Shown in pieces: positions 1 to 6,193 of a stretch of DNA of 64,000 nt. A program made the position numbers and the translations under genes. This DNA comes from Fimenecus sp964527585. GTDB lineage: Bacteria > Bacillota > Clostridia > Oscillospirales > Acutalibacteraceae. The DNA is taken from positions 42,672 through 106,671 of the forward strand of contig CAZGPE010000003.1 in assembly GCA_964527585.1 (NCBI GenBank), read 5' to 3'. Every line of letters starts with the position of its first letter. The stretch's first letter is position 1. The notes under the pieces are model-generated. The model saw only the letters and a list, made by a program, of their open reading frames with translations. It was not told where the DNA came from and searched no databases.

Positions 1-174
1 CAGTCCGAACAGACAAAGACAGGATTGTTCTTTATGATTACGATTTTGCCCGCAATCGGCTTTGCTCTTACGATGATTCCGATGTTCTTTAATGATTATA
101 CAGGCAAGAAAAAAGCCGAAATTCAAAAAGAACTTGAACTCAGAAGAGCAAAGGCAAATGCCGAAAGTATATAA
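1..174 (+). CDS. C-terminal end of a GPH-type sugar permease (partial)
   Basis: The window opens inside this gene; 57 codons remain before TAA. The visible part has one hydrophobic membrane segment (about residues 8-27 of the fragment), then a basic/acidic cytoplasmic tail with a KKKAEIQKELELRRAK stretch. A last membrane helix followed by a tail of the form KK..EI..EL..R is typical of the glycoside-pentoside-hexuronide (MelB-like) cation symporters. That is a family inference from the tail alone; substrate cannot be told. A strong terminator follows within 30 bases, so this gene ends its transcription unit. Confidence 0.55.
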   Translation, partial: QSEQTKTGLFFMITILPAIGFALTMIPMFFNDYTGKKKAEIQKELELRRAKANAESI

Positions 175-198
175 AACTTTATATATATTGCACTAAAA

Positions 199-231
199 GA
201 CAGGCAACTTTAACGGTTGCTTGTCTTTTTT
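199..231 (+). terminator. Rho-independent terminator
   Basis: A 10-bp stem (199-208 with 216-225, one G-T pair) with a 7-nt loop is followed by six T residues. It closes the permease gene. Confidence 0.85.
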
Positions 232-262
232 ATAGAATTTTTGCAAGAAGGGTAATCTGATA

Positions 263-291
263 TTGCAAAATCGAGTAAAATATATTAAAAT
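263..291 (+). promoter_or_regulatory. Probable sigma-A promoter of the aminotransferase-ispDF genes
   Basis: TTGCAA at 263-268 and TAAAAT at 286-291 are separated by 17 bases, about 45 bases upstream of the aminotransferase start. Confidence 0.5.
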
Positions 292-335
292 CTAAAGTGA
301 TTTAATACGAATAATAAATATTGAGGTGTGAAATT

Positions 336-1598
336 ATGCAATTTTCTCAGATGAGCAAGCCCGAATTGGCTGCATCGTATAATGAATTGAAAAAAGAATA
401 CGAAGCATTGAAATCACAGGAACTGAAACTCGATATGTCAAGAGGTAAACCGGCGGGAGACCAGTTGGATCTTTCAATGGATATGCTCAAAGAAGTTATC
501 GGAGTATGTGATTGCAAAAACGAAAACGGACTTGATTGCCGAAATTACGGTGTGCTTGACGGTATCCCGGAGTGTAAAAGACTTTTTGCCGAGATTTTAG
601 AGGTTGAAAGTGATAATATTCTTCTCGGCGGTACATCAAGCCTTACTCTTATGTTTGACTATATCACTCAGTGTATGATAAGCGGAGCGGGTGATAAGCC
701 GTGGAGTCAGCAGGGAGAAATTAAATTTATTTGCAATGTTCCCGGATATGACAGACATTTCGGAATTTGCGAGTATTACGGAATAAAAATGATAAATGTT
801 CCGATGCTTAATGACGGACCCGATGTTGATAAAATTAAAGAACTTATTAAGGACAAGAGCGTAAAAGGAATGTTCTGTGTTCCGAAATATTCCAATCCTA
901 CGGGAATTACTTATTCCGATGAAAAAGTTCGTGCGTTAGCGGCGTTAAAACCCGCTGCAAAAGATTTCAGAGTAATTTGGGACAATGCTTATGTCGTTCA
1001 TGATCTTTCATCAACTCCCGATCATCTTCTTAACATTTTCGAAGCGTGTAAAGAATACGGTACCGAAGATTATTTTGTTGAATTTACTTCAACTTCGAAA
1101 ATCAGTTTCCCCGGCGGCGGTGTTTCCTGTATAGCCGCTTCCGAAAACAATATTAAGGCGATTAAAAAGAGATTTAATGCTCAACTTATCGGCCATGATA
1201 AACTCAATCAGCTCAGACACGCAAAGTTCTTCAAAAATGCCGACGGAATCAGAGCGCAGATGAAAAAGCATGCGGCACTTATCGAGCCTAAATTTAAGGT
1301 CGTTCTCGATGCTTTCGAAAGTGAACTTTCCGACGGACTCGCTTCATGGACTTGCCCCAACGGCGGATATTTCATCAGCCTTGATACGACGAATTGCAGC
1401 GCTAAGCGTGTAGGTGAACTTTGTAAATCACTCGGCGTTGTGCTTACAAATGTCGGCGCAACTTATCCTTACGGAATCGACCCCGAAGACAAAAACATCA
1501 GAATCGCACCCACTTTCCCGACTGTTGCCGAGATGAAAAAAGCGGCTGAGGTGCTTTGCCTTTGCGTAAAACTTGCAACAATTGAGAATTTGATGTAA
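336..1598 (+). CDS. PLP-dependent aminotransferase, class I/II fold (aspartate-aminotransferase-like)
   Basis: A 420-residue fold-type-I aminotransferase, probably moving an amino group between an amino acid and a 2-oxo acid in the cytoplasm. Visible features: an N-terminal LDMSRGKPAGDQLDLS segment, RNYGVLDGIPECKRLFAEIL, the cofactor-binding LLGGTSSLTLMFD loop, an SNPTGITYS segment, a WDNAYVVHDL segment, and an FTSTSKISFPGGG segment whose lysine is the likely PLP Schiff-base residue. The pattern is nearest the family described as Asp_aminotransf (PF12897) in actinobacteria and clostridia. The ATG at 336 is chosen because GAGGTG lies at 323-328; a longer frame from TTG at 321 would put that Shine-Dalgarno inside the gene. 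IspD follows after 47 bases. Exact substrate is not readable. Confidence 0.85.
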   Translation: MQFSQMSKPELAASYNELKKEYEALKSQELKLDMSRGKPAGDQLDLSMDMLKEVIGVCDCKNENGLDCRNYGVLDGIPECKRLFAEILEVESDNILLGGTSSLTLMFDYITQCMISGAGDKPWSQQGEIKFICNVPGYDRHFGICEYYGIKMINVPMLNDGPDVDKIKELIKDKSVKGMFCVPKYSNPTGITYSDEKVRALAALKPAAKDFRVIWDNAYVVHDLSSTPDHLLNIFEACKEYGTEDYFVEFTSTSKISFPGGGVSCIAASENNIKAIKKRFNAQLIGHDKLNQLRHAKFFKNADGIRAQMKKHAALIEPKFKVVLDAFESELSDGLASWTCPNGGYFISLDTTNCSAKRVGELCKSLGVVLTNVGATYPYGIDPEDKNIRIAPTFPTVAEMKKAAEVLCLCVKLATIENLM

Positions 1599-1645
1599 AA
1601 TATCATTGTAAACGATAATTGTTCATATAATTACACGGTGATACA

Positions 1646-2368
1646 ATGAATTTCTTAAAACAAAACAGTGAAACTTCCTGCGCTATGCCGTATGTTTCGG
1701 CAATTATAGTAGCGGCAGGCAATTCAACAAGAATGGGCGGCGTCAATAAGCAATTTTTGCTTATTGACGGCGTCCCTGTGCTTATTAGGACTTTACAGGC
1801 TTTTGAGGATTGCGGTGCGGTTAACGAAATTGTGGTTGCCGCCCGTGAGGAAGATATTCCGAGAATGTTTTCTATGATTAAGGAATACGCTTTGACAAAA
1901 GTCGTTGACATTGTCAAAGGCGGAGCGACCCGTCAGGAAAGTGTTTTTAATGCGATTAAACACACTTCTCCCATGAGCGAGTATTTTGCGATTCATGACG
2001 GCGCAAGACCTCTTGTAAGCGAAAAAATAATCACAGATACGGTTAACGCCGCTTTTGAAACCGGAGCGGCGGCAACCGGAGTTCGTGTTAAAGATACGAT
2101 TAAGGTAGTTGATGACAGCGGTGTAATAACTTCGACTCCGGACAGGAATTATCTTTGGGCGGTGCACACGCCTCAGGTGTTTGAGAGAAAACTTTATTTG
2201 TCGGCAATGGAAAATGTTGAAAATTCCGCCGATTTTACCGATGACTGCCGTCTTGTCGAAGAATACGGAGTAAAAGTTAAAATGACAGAGGGCAGTTATG
2301 AAAATATAAAAATAACAACACCCGAAGATACTCTTATCGCACAGGCGGTTTTATCGGGAAGGGAGTGA
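1646..2368 (+). CDS. ispD: 2-C-methyl-D-erythritol 4-phosphate cytidylyltransferase
   Basis: Joins CTP and MEP to CDP-methylerythritol in the non-mevalonate isoprenoid pathway. The nucleotide-binding motif SAIIVAAGNSTRMGG is at residues 18-32, followed by NKQFLLIDGVPVL; HDGARPLV, TGVRVKDTIKVV and DRNYLWAVHTPQVF are all family hallmarks. Length (240) is normal. The ATG at 1646 gives about 14 more residues than usual before the first beta strand, so the ATG at 1685 is an alternative start. ispF follows 6 bases downstream, the common clostridial pairing. A near-perfect 13-bp inverted repeat lies inside the gene at 1741-1769 (reported separately). Confidence 0.95.
   Translation: MNFLKQNSETSCAMPYVSAIIVAAGNSTRMGGVNKQFLLIDGVPVLIRTLQAFEDCGAVNEIVVAAREEDIPRMFSMIKEYALTKVVDIVKGGATRQESVFNAIKHTSPMSEYFAIHDGARPLVSEKIITDTVNAAFETGAAATGVRVKDTIKVVDDSGVITSTPDRNYLWAVHTPQVFERKLYLSAMENVENSADFTDDCRLVEEYGVKVKMTEGSYENIKITTPEDTLIAQAVLSGRE
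1741..1769 (+). repeat. 13-bp inverted repeat with a 3-nt loop inside ispD
   Basis: Bases 1741-1753 and 1757-1769 are perfectly complementary around a TTT loop, within the codons for V-N-K-Q-F-L-L-I-D. No T-run follows, so it is not a standard terminator. Confidence 0.7.
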
Positions 2369-2374
2369 AATTAA

Positions 2375-2851
2375 ATGATGAGAATAGGCCACGGATATGA
2401 TGTTCATAAACTTGTTTCGGGTAGGAAACTTATACTCGGCGGTGTTGAAATCGAAAACGGCGGAGTCGGACTTTTGGGACATTCCGATGCCGATGTGCTT
2501 TTACACGCAATAAGCGATTCCCTTTTGGGCGCTGCCGCTTTGGGCGACATCGGAAAGCATTTCCCCGATACCGACGAGAGATATAAAGGCGCTGACAGTC
2601 TTGTTCTTTTGAAAAATGTCGGAGAACTCATAAAAGAAAAAGGATATAATACAGTAAATATTGATGCGACTGTTCTCGCTCAGGCGCCAAAACTCGCACC
2701 GTTTATTTACCGGATGCGTAAAAATATTGCCGATGCTTTGGCGATTGATGTCGATTTTGTCAGCGTTAAAGCGACAACCGAAGAAGGTTTGGGCTTTACA
2801 GGAACTAAAGAGGGAATATCGGCACACTGTGTTTGTCTTATTGAAAAATAA
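2375..2851 (+). CDS. ispF: 2-C-methyl-D-erythritol 2,4-cyclodiphosphate synthase
   Basis: Cyclises CDP-ME 2-phosphate to MEcPP, releasing CMP; the family is a zinc-dependent homotrimer. The start RIGHGYDVHKL carries the metal ligands Asp and His, and GHSDADVLLHAISDSLLGAAALGDIGKHFPDTD supplies the third His and the substrate loop; TTEEGLGFTG is the C-terminal signature. At 158 residues it is full length. Two tandem ATG codons (2375 and 2378) follow GGGAGTG at 2360-2366; either may be used. It is the second gene of the ispDF pair and is closed by a terminator at once. Confidence 0.96.
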   Translation: MMRIGHGYDVHKLVSGRKLILGGVEIENGGVGLLGHSDADVLLHAISDSLLGAAALGDIGKHFPDTDERYKGADSLVLLKNVGELIKEKGYNTVNIDATVLAQAPKLAPFIYRMRKNIADALAIDVDFVSVKATTEEGLGFTGTKEGISAHCVCLIEK

Positions 2852-2854
2852 GTG

Positions 2855-2884
2855 AAAGAGATGATGAAAATCATCTCTTTTTTC
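2855..2884 (+). terminator. Rho-independent terminator after ispF
   Basis: An 11-bp perfect stem (2855-2865 with 2870-2880) with a GAAA tetraloop leads into a T-rich tract. Confidence 0.85.
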
Positions 2885-2894
2885 TTTCTTGAGA

Positions 2895-2923
2895 TTGACT
2901 ATGTTATCAACTTTTGGTATTAT
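2895..2923 (+). promoter_or_regulatory. Sigma-A promoter
   Basis: TTGACT (2895-2900), a 17-base spacer and TATTAT (2918-2923) lie just after the ispF terminator and 30 bases before the next start codon. Confidence 0.7.
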
Positions 2924-2953
2924 ATTTCTATAATAAAAACAACGGAGGATAAG

Positions 2954-3751
2954 ATGGAAAAGTATTATGATTATTGCGACCATATCGAGAATACGCTAAG
3001 CGCTTTTTCCGATAATAAAACGAATTACATCTTCAAAAAAAGAACACTTGACGAGATGGAAGTCCGTACCGGAGAAGTTATTAAAAGAGGATTGAAAGAT
3101 AAAAAAGTTGCTCACGATTTAATTCTCGATGAATATAATTCCGACAGAATATTAAGAGATTACAAACAGTATCTCGAAGTTCTTAAAGAAAAAAGAATGG
3201 TTAAACTTGTTCCGCTTGTTTCTCTGATTTGTGTGCTTGCGGCAGTGCTTGTTTATTTGTGCATAGGTTTTATTTTTGATGTTTGGCATCCGACTTGGCT
3301 TCTTATCGAGGGTACGGCAACTGCCGGCGTAATGGCAATAATGCTTACTGCCGTTACAGTGCTTCGTCGCCGCAAAAAATTCTATGCTTTAATGAGGGTT
3401 ATCGTTGCGGGTTCGATAATGGTCGGAACGCAGTTTTTGTTCCTGTTTATCAGAATACTTTTCGATAATGAAAACGCATATCTTATTTTCCTTTTTGCGC
3501 TCGCAATGATGTTTATCGGAGATTTAATTCTCGCAACCGTTACCAAACAGAGACTCGTATTTGTAAATTATCTTATAACAATACCCGTTGTGTTTATTTT
3601 CGCATTTGTTATTTTCGGGCTTGTTACTAAACTTTGGAGTATCGGAAGAATAATAATTATTGTCGGCTTTGTTTTGGATCTCGGGGTAATAGCCGCAATG
3701 ATAATTCGCAATAAAAAACTTGCATATAATCCTGAGGAGGACGACAGATGA
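2954..3751 (+). CDS. Membrane protein of unknown function with an N-terminal helical cytosolic domain
   Basis: A 265-residue protein I cannot assign to a named family. Residues 1-90 are charged and probably helical (containing KKRTLDEMEVRTGEV and DYKQYLEVLKEKRM). From about residue 93 there are six or seven hydrophobic segments, separated by short basic loops such as RRRKK, ending in a charged tail NPEEDDR. The ATG at 2954 has GGAGG at 2944-2948; a longer open frame from 2852 would run through the terminator and promoter and is rejected. Its TGA stop overlaps the next ATG in an ATGA sequence, so the two genes are translationally coupled and probably act together. Confidence 0.8.
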   Translation: MEKYYDYCDHIENTLSAFSDNKTNYIFKKRTLDEMEVRTGEVIKRGLKDKKVAHDLILDEYNSDRILRDYKQYLEVLKEKRMVKLVPLVSLICVLAAVLVYLCIGFIFDVWHPTWLLIEGTATAGVMAIMLTAVTVLRRRKKFYALMRVIVAGSIMVGTQFLFLFIRILFDNENAYLIFLFALAMMFIGDLILATVTKQRLVFVNYLITIPVVFIFAFVIFGLVTKLWSIGRIIIIVGFVLDLGVIAAMIIRNKKLAYNPEEDDR

Positions 3752-5028
3752 AGAAAAAATTAAATGCGGAACTTTGGGATAAAATGCATTATCTTTTCCG
3801 TGATTTCAATGACCGAATGGTTCATGTCGAATTGCATTATGATTTTGAAATAGATATTGAAGTGCTTAAAACCGTTCTTATTTGTTTCCTTGAAAAAGCA
3901 CCGGTTCTTCACTCTTCGTTTGTCGATAACAAGGTTAAACCTTACTGGAAAATCAACGATTACGATATAGACGAAGTGCTTCATGTTTCCCGTCCCGAAA
4001 ATCTTGATGAAGCAATAAACGATTTTCTCACTCAGTATATTCCGCCGGAAAATAAACTTCAAATTCAGGTTGCGGTATTTTTCAGCGAAGGCAAATCAGT
4101 GCTTTGTATAGTCGAAAACCATATGTGTATGGACGGCGGAGACTTTAAGTATTTTATGAAAGCGCTTTGTAAGAACTATAACGATTATCTCGAAAACAAG
4201 ATAAGTCCGATTGATTTGAAGTCGGGTTCCCGTTCTTTTGAGGAAGTTTACAGCGATTTTTCAAGTACCGAAAAGAAAATGGCTGAAAATCTTTATAAAA
4301 ATGTTTGCGCAAAAGATGACCACAAATTCCCTCTTACTCCCGACAGTATCAGGGACCGCTCTTTTATCGCCCGCAGGAAATTCGACAAAGAAAAGTTTTC
4401 CCGCTTAAGAGCATCTGGTAAAAATCTCGGCGCTACGGTTAACGATATGCTTGTTGCCGCTTATTTTTACAGCCTTTACGAGCTTGCCGGATTTAAGCGT
4501 GATGAAAGCGTTACGATTTCGTGTGCGATTGACTTGCGCCGTCATATGAAAGATACAAGCGAAACCGGAATCACAAATCAAACCGCATTTATGCAGTGTA
4601 ATATCAGCGAGTTGGGAGAAGACATATTCCAAACTCTCGAATATACCAAACAAAGTGTCAGCAAGTTCAAAAACGATAAGTTTATGGGACTTTACGGCTT
4701 ACCTCTTTTGAAACTCGGATACAGCATAATGCCGCAAATGGCTTCCGAAGAAGTTATCAAAGTCGGATATTCAAATCCGCTTATCGCAATGAGTAATATA
4801 GGTGTTCTTGAGACGGATAAACTTTCTTTGGACGGTCATCCGCCGATCGACGGATTTATGACGGGCGCTGTTAAATATAAGCCTTATGTACTTTTGTCCG
4901 CAACATCTATCAATTCGGAACTTACACTTTCGATGTGTGTTCGTGGTAACGAAGAAGATGAAAAGACAGTCGAAAGATTTTTCGACCTTATGGAAGAAAA
5001 TATCGAAACTCTTTCATCGAAAGCATAA
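3748..5028 (+). CDS. Condensation-domain / CAT-fold acyltransferase-like protein
   Basis: 426 residues, soluble. H125-M-C-M-D129-G130 matches the HxxxDG active-site motif shared by chloramphenicol acetyltransferase, NRPS condensation domains, alcohol acetyltransferases and PapA5-type acyltransferases. A later SCAIDLRRHM segment resembles the second half of that fold, where many members carry a conserved structural motif. In the family the His acts as a general base to move an acyl group to an alcohol or amine. No carrier-protein or NRPS gene is nearby, so a stand-alone acyltransferase is more likely than a peptide synthetase fragment. It is coupled by ATGA overlap to the upstream membrane protein. 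Substrates are unknown. Confidence 0.75.
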   Translation: MKKKLNAELWDKMHYLFRDFNDRMVHVELHYDFEIDIEVLKTVLICFLEKAPVLHSSFVDNKVKPYWKINDYDIDEVLHVSRPENLDEAINDFLTQYIPPENKLQIQVAVFFSEGKSVLCIVENHMCMDGGDFKYFMKALCKNYNDYLENKISPIDLKSGSRSFEEVYSDFSSTEKKMAENLYKNVCAKDDHKFPLTPDSIRDRSFIARRKFDKEKFSRLRASGKNLGATVNDMLVAAYFYSLYELAGFKRDESVTISCAIDLRRHMKDTSETGITNQTAFMQCNISELGEDIFQTLEYTKQSVSKFKNDKFMGLYGLPLLKLGYSIMPQMASEEVIKVGYSNPLIAMSNIGVLETDKLSLDGHPPIDGFMTGAVKYKPYVLLSATSINSELTLSMCVRGNEEDEKTVERFFDLMEENIETLSSKA

Positions 5029-5038
5029 AATTATTAAA

Positions 5039-5088
5039 CAGGCGACCGACAAGTGTTTTATTAAACGCTTTAAGTTGCCTGCTTTTTT
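5039..5088 (+). terminator. Long hairpin terminator
   Basis: The outer stem CAGGCGAC/GTTGCCTG and the inner stem AAGTGTTT/AAACGCTT form an extended hairpin followed by six T residues. Confidence 0.8.
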
Positions 5089-5117
5089 ATATTTTGTACT
5101 GTGAAGGGAACAGATTG

Positions 5118-6047
5118 ATGAATATACTTCATATCAGATATGCCGTTGAAGTTGCAAAATACGGTTCGATAAACAAAGCAAGTGAAAAACTCCTTATCGC
5201 CCAGCCGAATCTCAGCCGTTCGATAAAAGAACTCGAAGCGGAATTGGGAATAACGATTTTTGACAGAAGTTCAAAAGGTATGGTTTTAACCGTTGAAGGC
5301 GAGCGTTTTATAGGATATGCGAAAAATATATTAAAACAAATCGACGATGTCGAAAAACTATATAAAGAAAATGCCGGTGTCGAACGCAAAAATTTTTCCG
5401 TTTCCGTTCCGAGAGCAACATATATTTCGGATGCTTTTGCCGCATTTTCGAAAATGATAGGCGATAAACCCGTAGATGTTTTTTACAAAGAGACAAATTC
5501 TTCGAGAACGATAACAAATGTTGTTTCCGATAATTATAAACTCGGTATTGTGCGTTATGCTCAGAATTACGAAAAGTATTTTACGGCTTTGTTTGAAGAG
5601 AAGAATTTGAAATACGAAGATATTTCGAATTTTAATTATGTTCTTGTTATGAGTAAAAACAGCCCTCTCGCTGATTGCGAAGAAATACATTTCGAAGATT
5701 TAAGACCGTTTATCGAACTCGGCCACGCAGACCCTTATGTTCCGTCGCTTTCGCTTGCGGAAGTTAAAAAAGAAGAACTTCCGGATGATGTGGAGAGACG
5801 AATATTCGTTTTTGAACGGGCGAGTCAGTTTACCGTGCTTTCGAAAAACGAAGAGACATTTATGTGGGTATCTCCGATGCCCGAAGAGATACTTTGCCGC
5901 TACGGTTTGGTTCAAAAAATTTGTCCGGACAATAAAAAAATATATAAAGATGTTTTGATTTATCATAAAAACTATAAGTTAACGGATCTTGATAAAAAAT
6001 TCATCTCTCAAGTTCATATTGCAAAAGAAAAGCACATTGTATTATAA
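5118..6047 (+). CDS. LysR-family transcriptional regulator
   Basis: 309 residues, the usual length of the family. The N-terminal winged helix-turn-helix is clear: AVEVAKYGSINKASEKLLIAQPNLSRSIKELEAELGITIFDRSSKGM. The rest is the two-lobed ligand-binding domain. The ATG at 5118 is preceded by AAGGGA at 5104-5109; the frame opens earlier but without a better signal. It lies 146 bases upstream of adhE in the same direction, and an inverted repeat at 6095-6118 in that gap is a candidate binding site. Control of adhE is only an inference; LysR proteins more often act on a divergent gene, and here there is none. The inducer is unknown. Confidence 0.9.
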   Translation: MNILHIRYAVEVAKYGSINKASEKLLIAQPNLSRSIKELEAELGITIFDRSSKGMVLTVEGERFIGYAKNILKQIDDVEKLYKENAGVERKNFSVSVPRATYISDAFAAFSKMIGDKPVDVFYKETNSSRTITNVVSDNYKLGIVRYAQNYEKYFTALFEEKNLKYEDISNFNYVLVMSKNSPLADCEEIHFEDLRPFIELGHADPYVPSLSLAEVKKEELPDDVERRIFVFERASQFTVLSKNEETFMWVSPMPEEILCRYGLVQKICPDNKKIYKDVLIYHKNYKLTDLDKKFISQVHIAKEKHIVL

Positions 6048-6094
6048 ACACGGTGCCGTCAATAATAAAAAGGTGTGAAATAAGTAAAATACAC

Positions 6095-6118
6095 CGTTAT
6101 ATCAAAAATGATATAACG
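6095..6118. promoter_or_regulatory. 10-bp perfect inverted repeat upstream of the adhE promoter
   Basis: CGTTATATCA (6095-6104) and TGATATAACG (6109-6118) flank AAAA. There is no T-run, so it is more likely an operator than a terminator. It sits upstream of the inferred -35 element, as expected for an activator site; the LysR protein encoded just upstream is one candidate. Confidence 0.5.
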
Positions 6119-6135
6119 ATATACTTATTTAATTA

Positions 6136-6164
6136 TTCACAGGGACTCAATTCATTGTTAAAAT
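6136..6164 (+). promoter_or_regulatory. Inferred adhE promoter
   Basis: TTCACA (6136-6141), 17 bases, TAAAAT (6159-6164). The -10 element lies inside the Rex-like palindrome. Confidence 0.55.
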
Positions 6165-6174
6165 ATTAACAATG
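6153..6174. promoter_or_regulatory. Rex (NADH/NAD-sensing repressor) operator
   Basis: TTGTTAA-AATA-TTAACAA at 6155-6172 matches exactly the known clostridial Rex consensus (TTGTTAA, four bases, TTAACAA), and symmetry extends by CA/TG on each side to 22 bp. It overlaps the inferred -10 element and ends 19 bases before the adhE start. Rex is known to repress adhE-type genes in clostridia when NADH/NAD is low. No rex gene is in this window. Confidence 0.85.
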
Positions 6175-6193
6175 AAATTTTGGAGGATTGACT

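Noticed and set aside
2501..2983. 160-codon minus-strand frame across the ispF terminator
   Set aside because: It crosses a terminator and a plus-strand promoter and overlaps ispF; no start signal.
6095..6118. Terminator of the LysR gene
   Set aside because: The stem is perfect but no T-run follows on either strand; an operator is more likely.
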